Positions 10,294-18,472 of a stretch of DNA of 64,000 nucleotides are shown here, one piece after another. Made by a program: the position numbers and the translations under genes. The notes under the pieces are model-generated. The model was not told the DNA's origin. It worked only from the letters and a program-made list of their open reading frames with translations, and did no database searches. The DNA comes from Oscillatoria sp. FACHB-1407 (GTDB taxonomy: Bacteria; Cyanobacteriota; Cyanobacteriia; Elainellales; Elainellaceae). How positions within the stretch are numbered: the stretch's first letter is position 1; each line of letters begins with the position of its first letter. Location of the stretch: NCBI RefSeq assembly GCF_014697545.1, contig NZ_JACJSA010000011.1, forward strand, positions 1-64,000, given 5' to 3'.

Positions 10294-10314
10294 CTCCCGT
10301 TTAGAAAACGGGAG
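10294..10314. repeat. Perfect 9-bp stem hairpin beside the IS110 remnant
   Basis: CTCCCGTTT, a three-base AGA loop, and AAACGGGAG form a perfect stem in the 144-base gap between the kinase start and the transposase fragment. It has no long T tract on either side, so it is a weak terminator candidate. Hairpins of this shape also occur at ends of IS200/IS605-type elements in cyanobacteria, so it may be an element-end scar. Confidence 0.55.
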
Positions 10315-10326
10315 GTTCCCGAACCT

Positions 10327-10743
10327 TTATCCAGCTTTTCGCCCTGACCCGGCTGGGACAGCTATCTGGCTGGACTTTTCGAGATGAGTGTGCTTGAGCA
10401 AAAGGTCAATTAGGATTTTTGCATCCACTGGGTCAGATTTTGCTCGCGATGGTTGGAGCGCACGGCGGTAGTTCGAGACGGTTCGTGGGTTGATGGGGAA
10501 CAGCACTAAATTCTCGTATTGGCAAAGGGCATAGATTAAGGGGTCACGCTTCTGTTCAAGGCAAATGGCAATCGACTCATTGCCGTATCGATGCTGTAAG
10601 CCATTCACCCAATCCGCAATGTTTTGAGGTTGAGCACCAATAACACTATATTCCCGTTGTCCAGTTGCAGTATCGAACAAGCAAATATCATGTTTGCGAT
10701 CTGCCCAATCGATGCCAATGTAAGCAACAAAGTTAGTTTCCAT
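10327..10743 (-). pseudogene. IS110-family transposase, N-terminal fragment
   Basis: 138 residues matching the N-terminal RuvC-like (DEDD) half of IS110 transposases: VAYIGIDWADRKHDICLFD with the first acidic residue, a central AICLEQKRDPL, and the late acidic pair in RAKSDPVDAKIL. IS110 transposases are usually about 330-400 residues and end with a Tnp_20 serine-containing domain. That domain is missing here, and the last residues (PAGSGRKAG) look off-family, so the gene is truncated. ATG at 10743. It marks the left boundary of the accessory island and is almost certainly inactive. Confidence 0.8.
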
Positions 10744-10914
10744 CGAGTATCTTGAGGGGGTTATGTTGTTGGGAACTGGGCGGCGAGCTTCAAAGCGAAA
10801 AGATTATGGAAGGTGTCAAACACCTATTCCTGAGGATTCGTCAAACCGAAGCAGGCAAAGATTTAAGGCGATGCAATATGTTAGTAGACATCTCGCTGTC
10901 AAACACGGCATGGT

Positions 10915-10960
10915 CGTCTTCTCCTGGGTTGCAGTCCCGTCTTCTCCTGGGTTGCAGTCC
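10915..10960. repeat. 23-bp tandem repeat, two copies plus a partial third
   Basis: Two identical 23-bp copies, each beginning CGTCTTCTCCTGG and ending GCAGTCC, are followed by a truncated third start (CGTCTCC) at 10961. The array abuts the left attC-like site that begins near 10967. The 220 bases upstream, back to the IS110 fragment, hold no convincing gene. Confidence 0.75.
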
Positions 10961-10966
10961 CGTCTC

Positions 10967-11051
10967 CCCATAACTACGTTGGTGCGGACGGTACAGAGGT
11001 TATCTGTGTGTGTTCGGTGTTGCCTGCCGCTGCACAACTTCAACGTTGGGC
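10967..11051 (+). other. attC-like recombination site (left of TetR-hydrolase cassette), tentative
   Basis: About 85 bases that fold back imperfectly, ending in GTTGGGC (11045-11051), a perfect match to the integron core site GTTRRRY. The other end, CCATAAC, keeps only the AAC of the inverse core RYYYAAC. Inner segments GTTGGTGCGGACGG and the complement of GCCGCTGCACAAC give the interrupted arms typical of attC. The 11-base string GTTGGGCTGCT is shared with the right-hand site at 12723. No integrase gene is in the window. Seen: the core match, the foldback and the shared terminus. Inferred: integron-type recombination. Confidence 0.45.
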
Positions 11052-11127
11052 TGCTTAGTTTTGTCGGTGAGGTCAGCATTTGAAGGTTGATAGTGAGGCG
11101 ACCTTCTTGAAGAAGTTGATAAGACAC

Positions 11128-11170
11128 TTGACAAAGCTAACACCATTCGCTTTTAGTAAATAGTGTTAGC
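11128..11170 (+). promoter_or_regulatory. Candidate promoter/operator upstream of tetR-type gene
   Basis: A consensus-like -35 hexamer TTGACA (11128-11133) is followed by an inverted repeat, GCTAACAC (11136-11143) and GTGTTAGC (11163-11170), separated by 19 bases. The second arm lies 18 bases before the regulator's start codon. TetR-family proteins commonly bind such palindromes in their own promoter, so this is a plausible autoregulatory operator. No good -10 hexamer at 16-18 bases from the -35 was found, so the promoter call is weak. Confidence 0.4.
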
Positions 11171-11187
11171 TAAATGGCGAGTTTGTT

Positions 11188-11772
11188 ATGGGTCGCCCCC
11201 CTAAGGAGAAATCGCTCACTCAACGTGACATTATTGAAGCCGCGATCGCCTGTGTAGAAGCAGAGGGTGAGACAGCTTTAGGTGTAAATCGCGTAGCGCG
11301 TGAGTTAGGAATTACACCTCCATCGATCTACAAGCATGTAGAAAGTGGTGCAGCCTTGCGGCGATTGGTTGCGCTTGAGATTTGGCGGCGATTTTTATCC
11401 TTGTGTTGTCAGTCAATCGAGGGCATCAGTGATTCTTCTGCACTTCTAAAAACGGTTGCGTATACGGCACGAAATTATGCACGATCACAGTCTGAACTCT
11501 ATCGCGTCATGACGGCAATGCCTCTACAGCCAAGCGAGTCAGATTGTGCGCCCATCGTTCAAAGCATCGTGGCTTTCTATCAGCGAGTACTTCAACCCTA
11601 CAAATTTACTGAACTAGAAACTATTCACGCAATGCGAATGTTAAACGCTGCTTTCTATGGTTTTGTTGCAACCGAGCAAGCTGGATTACTCACGTTGGAG
11701 CCGTCCCCTGAAGAGAGTTACGAGGTGATAATTAATGCCTTGATTCAGGCTATTCAATACATTCGTCATTAG
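11188..11772 (+). CDS. TetR/AcrR-family transcriptional regulator
   Basis: 194 residues. The N-terminal 55 residues are a TetR helix-turn-helix (TQRDIIEAAIACVEAEG, then VARELGITPPSIYKHVES). The rest is an all-helical ligand-binding domain resembling the WHG-type C-terminal domain of TetR proteins. It lies 11 bases upstream of the alpha/beta hydrolase with a strong intervening ribosome-binding site (AGGGAGG), so the two are co-transcribed. It probably represses its own promoter through the palindrome at 11136-11170 and responds to a small molecule related to the hydrolase substrate. Both genes lie between two attC-like sites, suggesting they were acquired as one cassette. Confidence 0.9.
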   Translation: MGRPPKEKSLTQRDIIEAAIACVEAEGETALGVNRVARELGITPPSIYKHVESGAALRRLVALEIWRRFLSLCCQSIEGISDSSALLKTVAYTARNYARSQSELYRVMTAMPLQPSESDCAPIVQSIVAFYQRVLQPYKFTELETIHAMRMLNAAFYGFVATEQAGLLTLEPSPEESYEVIINALIQAIQYIRH

Positions 11773-11783
11773 GGAGGTAAGTA

Positions 11784-12674
11784 ATGACTATTAAATTGCC
11801 AGCAGATCAATACATTCAAGTTGATGGAATTAAGACACGCTATTGGGCATTAGGCGAGCAAGGGTCGCCCGTTTTACTAATTCATGGACAGGGAGGAGCA
11901 ATCGATTACTGGTATAGAAATGTATTTGCGATCGCTCAACAGCATCAGGTTTACGCGCTAGATTGGGTTGGCTCAGGCAAGTCTGATAAGCCTCAAAAGA
12001 CCTACAATCTTGACGATCTGAGCCAATTTATTGTTCGCTTTATGGATGCGGTGGGATTATCCCATGCCTCTCTGATTGCAGGTTCTGTAGGTGGCATCCT
12101 TGCCTTGAAGATTGCACTACAGTTTCCCGACAGGGTAGACAATCTAGTGTTGATTGGTATTGGTGGTTTAGGGAAAGAAGTCGCATTTCCAGCAAGACTA
12201 ACCTCGCTTCCGGGTGTGGGAGAATTGCTGAATCATCCTAGCCCTGGAGCAGCAAAATTTATGATGCAGCAATGTGTTTATGATGCATCCCCTTACTTAA
12301 ACAATAGCGAATTTATGGATTTGGTACTGCGGAATATGTCCTCAGAGATCTTACAGTTCCAGACTCGAACATTTCGGACGATGGGAAATTTTTTCGGGAT
12401 TAAATCAGAGATTTGGCAACCCATTCGAGAACGTCTATCAGAGATACAGTCACCTACACTGATTATGTGGGGAAAACAGGATCGAGCATTTCCTGTCGGT
12501 CATGCTGAAGTAGCAGCGCATGGTATTCCTGATGCTAAATTACAGTTGTTCGATCAGTGTGGGCATTTGCCATATTTGGAGTACGCTGATGAGTTTAACC
12601 GAGCAGTGCTTGAGTTTCTATCGACCCACTCTAAGCGTCAGCAGCCCAACACGTCGCTGCACCAGAACGAATAA
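11784..12674 (+). CDS. Alpha/beta-fold hydrolase
   Basis: 296 residues, single-domain alpha/beta hydrolase. Visible: oxyanion motif HGQGG near residue 34, nucleophile elbow GSVGG in LIAGSVGGILAL, the acid in MWGKQDRAFP, and the catalytic histidine in CGHLPYLEY. The substrate is not readable; relatives are esterases and C-C hydrolases. The last residues, from about KRQQPNTSLHQNE, are encoded by the left arm of the downstream attC-like site, as happens when a cassette gene ends inside its attC. It is translationally close to the TetR gene and starts after AGGGAGG. Confidence 0.92.
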   Translation: MTIKLPADQYIQVDGIKTRYWALGEQGSPVLLIHGQGGAIDYWYRNVFAIAQQHQVYALDWVGSGKSDKPQKTYNLDDLSQFIVRFMDAVGLSHASLIAGSVGGILALKIALQFPDRVDNLVLIGIGGLGKEVAFPARLTSLPGVGELLNHPSPGAAKFMMQQCVYDASPYLNNSEFMDLVLRNMSSEILQFQTRTFRTMGNFFGIKSEIWQPIRERLSEIQSPTLIMWGKQDRAFPVGHAEVAAHGIPDAKLQLFDQCGHLPYLEYADEFNRAVLEFLSTHSKRQQPNTSLHQNE

Positions 12675-12729
12675 CAGTTGTTGGTGAGATGCAAAGGTTA
12701 TCTACGTCCGGTGAGCTTTGTTGTTGGGC
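12644..12729 (+). other. attC-like recombination site (right end of TetR-hydrolase cassette), tentative
   Basis: 86 bases with perfectly complementary ends: GCCCAAC (12644-12650, fits inverse core RYYYAAC) and GTTGGGC (12723-12729, fits core GTTRRRY), extended to 12 bp as AGCAGCCCAACA. The inner arms are interrupted complements (GCTGCACCAGAACG against CGTCCGGTGAGC), with a central ATAAC/GTTAT pairing. The site overlaps the hydrolase stop codon and has the same orientation as the site at 10967. Length, core sequences and layout match integron attC sites; an unrelated palindromic repeat remains possible. Confidence 0.55.
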
Positions 12730-12752
12730 TGCTAATCAAAAACAATGTGCAA

Positions 12753-13247
12753 TCAAGCTACCGTCATCTTTACATCAACATTACCAGCGATCGCTTTTGA
12801 GTACGGACAGAGTTTATGGGCTTGAGCTACGATCTGCTCAGATGTCTTGTGCTCTAAGTTTGGAATCTCTACCTTTAACTCAACTGCAAGCATATATCCA
12901 CTATCTGCCGGATCTCTACCAATTGTGACCGCACATGTCACTGCTGCTTGTGATGCATCAACACGCATTTTTCTGGCAACAAGAGCAAGTGCTCCATGAA
13001 AACAAGCTGCGTACCCAGCAGCGAACAGTTGTTCTGGATTGGTTCCTTGACCATGCCCACCTAACTCCTAAGGCATCGCAAGGTCTAAGACGAGTAACCC
13101 ATCAGAGCTTTCCGCATGACCTGACATCCGGGCATGCCCTGCTTGACCGGGTGTCACAGTGACCACAGCCGTGTATAAAGGCTTCATCGCCGTCCCTTGG
13201 TATGGCTGTTCTAGTTGCTGCATCAGTTTTTCCGTATTAGAGTCCAT
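12753..13247 (-). pseudogene. ohr: Organic hydroperoxide resistance protein (Ohr/OsmC family) interrupted by an amber codon
   Basis: Reading from the ATG at 13247 gives a clear Ohr protein: KPLYTAVVTVTPGQAGHARM, then DGLLVLDLAMP, a TAG stop at 13068-13070 (codon 60), then the same frame resumes with ELGGHGQGTNPEQLFAAGYA. Both redox cysteines are present: one in GYAACFHGA and one in KLCPYSKAIAGN. Family members usually have a lysine codon (AAG) where the TAG stands, so one substitution explains the lesion. Ohr reduces organic peroxides in the cytoplasm. As written the gene yields only a 59-residue fragment; readthrough or a sequencing error would restore it. Confidence 0.85.
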
Positions 13248-13388
13248 AATTCCTCTCGTCTCCCAACAATTATTTCAAGAAAGTTCATGCAAGTTACTTT
13301 TGTTGGGCTAAACAGGTTACTTTTGGAGCAATTGCTTGAGATATGCTCTATCCATTACAGAACGATAGCAGTTGAGTGTATCGTGCTT

Positions 13389-14810
13389 CTACATCAGTCC
13401 AATTTTTTGCCAAGCCTCTGATCGCCAGCGCCACAATAAAAGCGAACTCATTGTTAGCGTGAATAAGATCGCAGCAAGCCAACCACCCAAAACACCCCAC
13501 CCCAGTTGTGGCAGGAAATTGACCAGCCCCTCTCCAGAGGCAAACGTCAGAATGTGAGTTAATGGGACAAAGCCAAACCAACTCAGGAGAATCGCAAGCA
13601 GACTGGGTAATCTAACGTCTCCAGTTCCCTGAAGACAAAACGCACTTCCAATATTGATTGCATTGAATACGTTGTACCCCACCGCCAACCAAAGCAAGGT
13701 TTGACTTAAGGCAATTACTGCTTCAGTATGGGTATCAGTTGATGGAGCAAACAATGGTACGAGCCACGATCCATTGAGTGCAAGCAATACACCGGTTGTG
13801 ACGGTGTACAAAATACAGAGTGCGATCGCCACGTTGCCAACTCGTTTTGCCCAGCACAGGTCTCCGGCTCCGATTGATTGTCCCACTAGCGTTGTCCCCG
13901 TTTGTGCAATTCCTAACGTAGGCATATACGCTGTTGAAATGAGCACCATAACAATTTGAGTGGCGGCTCCTTCCACGGTGCCTAACTTGACCTGCATGAT
14001 TTGAAACAGAGCAAGTCCCGTTAAATCGGAGGTCATTAACAATCCCAAAGGTATTCCAAAGGTTAATAGAGAACGAACCAGCTGCCAGCGTGGTTTCCAA
14101 ACTAAGTGAGATTGAAAGCGACGACGCATCCAATGACTGAGAAATATTGCTAGAAGAAGTACCATGCCAACAGACAATGACAGTGTCGTTGCCCATGCTG
14201 CTCCTGCCATACCCAGGCCAACTTGAAACATTAACCATTCATTCAAAATGATATTGACTCCGGTAATCGCGACTGCAACTCCCAAAGTAATTACAGGCTG
14301 CCCAATGCCGTTGAAAAAGGCAGTCAGTGCAAGATTAATAACAGCGATCGCTCCTCCTAATAAACGTGGTATCCAGAAGTCCAATGCCAGTTGCTCAACC
14401 GTTGAAGGTAGCTGGAATAGGCTGAGTATTTCCGCTCCAGAGAATGCCAACACCACAAACAGAGGCAACAGCAATAATGCGCTCCAGCAACCTGTCCAAA
14501 CCGCTTGAGCTGCTCGCCATCGTTGACCTTCTCCATAGGCTTGAGCAACCAAGGTCTGGGCGTACATTCCTATACCACCAAACAGAGTAAATAGAACCAG
14601 GATGAGAAAGTATAAAGCTCCCATCGCAGCGATCGCATCGGTCGAGAGCCGTCCAATAAACCAGGAATCGGTGAGATTGAGGATTGCCTGAACACCGCTA
14701 TTGAGAAATAAAGGCAGTGCCAATGCCAAAATAGCCCGATAGTCCACACAGCGTTTTCCCTGCCTATCTACTTTCACAGCAGGAAGCAATGATTCTGAGC
14801 CATGCATCAT
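13389..14810 (-). CDS. MATE-family multidrug efflux protein
   Basis: About 473 residues with twelve predicted membrane helices and the MATE pattern: LALALPLFLNSGVQAILNLT near the N-terminus, then LGTVEGAATQIVMVLISTAY and GTTLVGQSIGAGD. It exports drugs or metabolites using a cation gradient. I chose the ATG at 14810, preceded by GAGGAG six bases upstream; the frame also offers TTG at 14813. It begins 10 bases after the amine-oxidase stop, so it is the last gene of an azoreductase, amine oxidase and MATE run. The context suggests export of a compound processed by the two oxidoreductases. Confidence 0.92.
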   Translation of the reverse strand: MMHGSESLLPAVKVDRQGKRCVDYRAILALALPLFLNSGVQAILNLTDSWFIGRLSTDAIAAMGALYFLILVLFTLFGGIGMYAQTLVAQAYGEGQRWRAAQAVWTGCWSALLLLPLFVVLAFSGAEILSLFQLPSTVEQLALDFWIPRLLGGAIAVINLALTAFFNGIGQPVITLGVAVAITGVNIILNEWLMFQVGLGMAGAAWATTLSLSVGMVLLLAIFLSHWMRRRFQSHLVWKPRWQLVRSLLTFGIPLGLLMTSDLTGLALFQIMQVKLGTVEGAATQIVMVLISTAYMPTLGIAQTGTTLVGQSIGAGDLCWAKRVGNVAIALCILYTVTTGVLLALNGSWLVPLFAPSTDTHTEAVIALSQTLLWLAVGYNVFNAINIGSAFCLQGTGDVRLPSLLAILLSWFGFVPLTHILTFASGEGLVNFLPQLGWGVLGGWLAAILFTLTMSSLLLWRWRSEAWQKIGLM

Positions 14811-14820
14811 CAAAAACTCC

Positions 14821-16407
14821 TCATTGAGCGGCTACCAGTATTTCCTTAACTGCCTTAAGAGAGGATTCCAGCGCACTCTGCATCCAAGCTTGATTGGTTG
14901 AGGTGTGTTCTCCTGCAAAATAGATACGTCCCTCTGGAGCGATCACATCTGCGTATAAGCTCGTTTGCTGATAAGGCTTCATCATTGCCCAAGCCCCTAA
15001 GCTCCAAGGGTGATCGTCCCAACTCCAACTCTCCATCTGCCGAATCATGTCACTTTGATTAACCTGAGGATGAATCTTAGCGAGATTCTGTTGAACGATT
15101 CGATGACGTTCCTGTAGGGGTAGGTTGGCTAACCGACGCGCTTGACTGCCCATTGTGTAAGCAGCCAGCAGCACAGATGGATTGTTAGAGATTGTGGAGT
15201 CTTTTGTCTGTGCATTATCTGAGGGATAGTAGAGCGTAGAAATAGGTAAATCACTCGCTGTGCTACCTCCATAGATCCCATCATCTGTTTCCCAAAAACG
15301 ACTGCTTGTAACGGCTAGCACTTTGGTGGCAGAGTCATAAGATAAGTTGCGAATGGCTCGCTGTTTAGCAGCAGAAAAAGGCGTATCCAACCGAGATAGA
15401 ACCGGAAAAGGAATTGTACAAAGCACAAAATCTCCTTCTTCCCTCTGGATTGTACCCCCTTCTAAATAAACGGCTGCTGCCTTCTGTGCTGCATCGTCTC
15501 GCTCTAGACTAATTACTTCACAGCCCATTTTCGGCTTCGATTTGAGCTTATCTGCTAGAGCAGTAGGGAGGCGATCGCTACCACCAACGATTTCCTCCAT
15601 CTCGTCGTAGTTTTCACCCACACGAATAAAGCTAAGGGCGGAGAAGTACATCACGTCTCCCAGAAAGCCGTTAGCTGCTGCCATCATTTCAATCGCAGCA
15701 TCTGAAAACCCAGATGTTTTGCACCACTGAAGCATGAACTGTTCATCCATCTCGCGGACGGCTGCACTGTGAATTTGCTCTGCAAAGATCTCAGCCTTTT
15801 CCGGTTCAGTCAATTGAGCAAGACGACTCCCAATAATAGTTCCTAAAACGTCATCTGGTGTTAACCCGCTTTCCGAACCACTCAGATTGTAGATGCGACT
15901 CAAATTTGCTGCATCCCTAACTCGTATGCGCTGACCGCGCAGATAGTAGTATCCTTCGGAATTGCTCATCACATAGGGGCGAAGTTGCAGCCCACATTCA
16001 CGAATGTAGTGATGGGTCAGGTGATGACGCTTGGAAACTCGTGATGCTCCGACCTCACCATACAAACCGTTCTCAAAGCGCAAGGTGCGAACTCGTCCTC
16101 CAATGTGGCTGCGTTCTGCTTCCAAGATGACGCAAGTATGCCCTCGTTTTTCCAATTCGTAAGCTGCACAAAGTCCTGCCATTCCTGCTCCCAGAATGAC
16201 GACTTTCAAAGACTGGCGAGGATTAGGAACAGCTTCTAATTCATTGAGCAGATTAGTAGCCTTAGTCGTGGTCTGAGGAGTTCTTGCATTCGCTGCTCCA
16301 ATACGAGGACATCGAGATGTGAGAGTTACACCACTTGCTAGGGCAATTCCCTGTAAGAGCCAACGGCGGCTGAATCGGGGTAGAAAAACTTTATCATTTC
16401 CGTTCAT
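14821..16407 (-). CDS. FAD-dependent amine oxidase with Tat signal
   Basis: 528 residues from the ATG at 16407, which has GGAG eight bases upstream (a TTG nine codons earlier is less likely). The N-terminus carries a twin-arginine signal (FSRRWLLQGIALASG). After it comes a Rossmann FAD motif VVILGAGMAGLCAAYELEKR and the GG-R motif GGRVRTLRF. The C-terminal FAD-contacting segment is YFAGEHTSTNQAWMQSALES. This is the flavin monoamine oxidase / L-amino-acid oxidase superfamily; the substrate is unknown. The protein is probably exported folded. It lies between azoreductase (20-base gap) and MATE (10-base gap) and is presumably in the same transcript. Confidence 0.9.
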   Translation of the reverse strand: MNGNDKVFLPRFSRRWLLQGIALASGVTLTSRCPRIGAANARTPQTTTKATNLLNELEAVPNPRQSLKVVILGAGMAGLCAAYELEKRGHTCVILEAERSHIGGRVRTLRFENGLYGEVGASRVSKRHHLTHHYIRECGLQLRPYVMSNSEGYYYLRGQRIRVRDAANLSRIYNLSGSESGLTPDDVLGTIIGSRLAQLTEPEKAEIFAEQIHSAAVREMDEQFMLQWCKTSGFSDAAIEMMAAANGFLGDVMYFSALSFIRVGENYDEMEEIVGGSDRLPTALADKLKSKPKMGCEVISLERDDAAQKAAAVYLEGGTIQREEGDFVLCTIPFPVLSRLDTPFSAAKQRAIRNLSYDSATKVLAVTSSRFWETDDGIYGGSTASDLPISTLYYPSDNAQTKDSTISNNPSVLLAAYTMGSQARRLANLPLQERHRIVQQNLAKIHPQVNQSDMIRQMESWSWDDHPWSLGAWAMMKPYQQTSLYADVIAPEGRIYFAGEHTSTNQAWMQSALESSLKAVKEILVAAQ

Positions 16408-16427
16408 TTGCAGTTCTCCAAAATTGC

Positions 16428-17039
16428 TTACCAAGCTGAAATAAGAGATTGAATTGCTGTTCGTGCAGTGGTCAGCGATCGCTCTCTAGCTTCATCTCCC
16501 ATCGTTAAATTTTCAGCATGGATAAAGGTAATATCCGTAATCCCAACGAATTCAAAAATAGCTCGCAGGTAGGGTTCCTGAAAGTCAAGCTGCTTTGAGG
16601 ATGGGGCATTGAAGTAACTTCCACCTCGTGTCGTAATGATCAGCATTTTTTTGTTTGTCACTAACCCTTGCCAATTCGGAGTGAACGTGCGCTCTACTCG
16701 CACAATCTGGTCGATATAGGCTTTGAAATTAGCCGGAACACTGAAGTTGTACATGGGAATTCCAAAGACATAGCGATCGGCAATTAACAGCTCATCAATC
16801 AACTCGTCTGAAACTCTTAAAGCATTCGTAAGTTCAGATGCTAATGGCTCAGACTTGCTGAACGACGCAGCAATCCATGCCTCGTCAACAGGTGGAACTG
16901 GGTATTTACCAATGTCACGATAGGTGATGCGATCGCTTGGGTGCGATTGAAGCCAACCAGCAACAAACTCTTTTGTTAACGACCGCGAAACGGAACGACT
17001 CCCTCTAGGACTGGAGTCAAGATGCAAAATATGAGTCAT
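16428..17039 (-). CDS. azoR: FMN-dependent NADH-azoreductase
   Basis: 203 residues, the usual AzoR length. Flavodoxin-like fold with the FMN-binding start HILHLDSSPRGSRSVSRSLT, the PMYNFSVPANFKAYIDQIVR motif, and the TTRGGSY loop. AzoR reduces azo and quinone compounds with NADH through bound FMN in the cytoplasm. ATG at 17039 with GAGGAA about 12 bases upstream. It heads the azoR, amine oxidase, MATE run. In other bacteria azoR relatives are induced by quinone or thiol stress. Confidence 0.93.
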   Translation of the reverse strand: MTHILHLDSSPRGSRSVSRSLTKEFVAGWLQSHPSDRITYRDIGKYPVPPVDEAWIAASFSKSEPLASELTNALRVSDELIDELLIADRYVFGIPMYNFSVPANFKAYIDQIVRVERTFTPNWQGLVTNKKMLIITTRGGSYFNAPSSKQLDFQEPYLRAIFEFVGITDITFIHAENLTMGDEARERSLTTARTAIQSLISAW

Positions 17040-17067
17040 GAGTAAAATTTTTCCTCAAATGCGCTAG

Positions 17068-17262
17068 CTATTCCTGCTGTGGCTCTGGCAGCAGGAGGAA
17101 GCAGCCTACGGTAAAAGACAGGCAAGCACACAAACGAATGATCGATCGAGCGGAACAGGTTTCAACAACCTCAAGGCTGGCATCAAACGTAAAAATCAAG
17201 CTGCCGACCAAAAACAATCCATTGCCAAACCAGCCGTTTTTCATCTTGCCCCAAAGCCACAA
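17068..17262 (-). CDS. Small hypothetical membrane protein (YrhK-like?)
   Basis: 64 residues with two hydrophobic segments (GNGLFLVGSLIFTF and LCACLSFTVGCFLLL) separated by a polar loop. The spacing resembles YrhK-type small membrane proteins, but I cannot confirm the family. The frame opens with TTG at 17262; an ATG at 17244 (residue 7) may be the true start. It lies 28 bases upstream of azoR in the same direction, so it may be the first gene of that run. Confidence 0.55.
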   Translation of the reverse strand: MWLWGKMKNGWFGNGLFLVGSLIFTFDASLEVVETCSARSIIRLCACLSFTVGCFLLLPEPQQE

Positions 17263-17336
17263 TTCAATGAATACCCTTAGTATGAAGACGATGCGGCGTT
17301 AATTTCTTGCCTGATTCTCCGATTTTTAGCACATTC

Positions 17337-18281
17337 TCACTGGTCGTTGAGAAAGACCTTTGGCGTGACTCCAACCCAACGTTTGAAGTGGCGATTGAAA
17401 TGACTTTGATGGGCAAATCCAACCTGAAGCGCAACATCTGCGATCGCCAACTTACCCTCGATTAATAATCGCTTTGCCCACTCGACTCGACGCTGAATCA
17501 CATATTGATGGGGTGTGAGTCCAGTTGATTGCTTAAAAAGCTGGGTAAAATAATTGGGACTTATCTGGGCGACAGCCGCAAGCTCAGCTAGCGTCAAGTC
17601 GCGATCGAGATAAGCATCAATATATTCGATCACCTGGCGTAACCGATAAGTTGGTAATCCACCCTCTTGGGCTGGCAGTATGGGTTTTGACCCCGTGTAA
17701 TGGCGAAGCAAATGGGTCAATAGCGTGGTGCTGAGAGAGTCTGTATAAAGCCGTCCACCTAAACTGTTTGACTCCAGCTCAGCTTTCAGGGCCAATCCAA
17801 TTCCGTGAACTAACGGATCAGCCGTAGCAAAATGAGGCAGCAGTTCAGCCCTATCCCATTTCTCCGTTGACTGCACCGCGCTGAGAAATGTGGTTGGTTC
17901 AAGACTAAGAATCAGATAGCGATGCTCTGTATCCCAGCGGGCGTAGTGAGGTGTGTGGGCTGGAACAATCAGAATGTCGCCAACCTGAAACTGATCTGCT
18001 TGAAATTTTGCATCTAGTCTCTGTTCAGCCTGCGTTGGAATCTCCAGGTGAACCAGAATCAAGTGCTGACTAGATACAGTTTCAGGAATCTCATGGGGAG
18101 GGTGCTGATAATAGCTCAGATGAATCCCATTCCATTGCCCTGGCTGACTTGAGAGGAGTGAACTAGAGGGAAAAACCTGCAAAACCTCACTGTCTCTAGT
18201 GAAGTTGATTGCCACCGCGCTACATGCGGCTCGTTTTCTAGTTTCGCGGAGTGGATGTTTCACACAACCAGTATAGTTCAA
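17337..18281 (-). CDS. AraC-family transcriptional regulator
   Basis: Up to 314 residues. The N-terminal cupin-like sensing region contains WNGIHLSYYQHPPHEIPE and VGDILIVPAHTPHYARW. The C-terminal 100 residues hold two helix-turn-helix units (LAELAAVAQISPNYFTQLFK, then IADVALQVGFAHQSHFNRHF), followed by the typical GVTPKVF end. It is a paralogue of the regulator at 22891-23787. The upstream limit is a TTG at 18281; GTG codons at 18263 and 18215 are alternatives, and no ribosome-binding site settles the start. It probably controls the neighbouring azoR, amine oxidase and MATE run. Confidence 0.88.
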   Translation of the reverse strand: MNYTGCVKHPLRETRKRAACSAVAINFTRDSEVLQVFPSSSLLSSQPGQWNGIHLSYYQHPPHEIPETVSSQHLILVHLEIPTQAEQRLDAKFQADQFQVGDILIVPAHTPHYARWDTEHRYLILSLEPTTFLSAVQSTEKWDRAELLPHFATADPLVHGIGLALKAELESNSLGGRLYTDSLSTTLLTHLLRHYTGSKPILPAQEGGLPTYRLRQVIEYIDAYLDRDLTLAELAAVAQISPNYFTQLFKQSTGLTPHQYVIQRRVEWAKRLLIEGKLAIADVALQVGFAHQSHFNRHFKRWVGVTPKVFLNDQ

Positions 18282-18472
18282 AGGCTATTGGAACACTCTA
18301 ATCATTTTGATTGTGATTGATTAATCCATAATACTCAATTGTATTCGTAGTTTTAGTCCATACCAGCAGCCTGGTTTGGTCGCCGGGCTACTCACTTTCA
18401 CAAACGAATTAACCTGTCCGCATATTAGTTCTACAAAAAAGTTGAGATAGATCGTTTTAGACGATAAAGCCG

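Noticed and set aside
10294-10314. Rho-independent terminator
   Set aside because: The stem is good but no T tract follows on either strand and it lies upstream, not downstream, of the kinase gene.
10752-11127. Overlapping frames on both strands between the IS110 fragment and the TetR gene
   Set aside because: They are created by the 23-bp tandem repeat and the attC-like foldback, have no ribosome-binding site, and no family resemblance.
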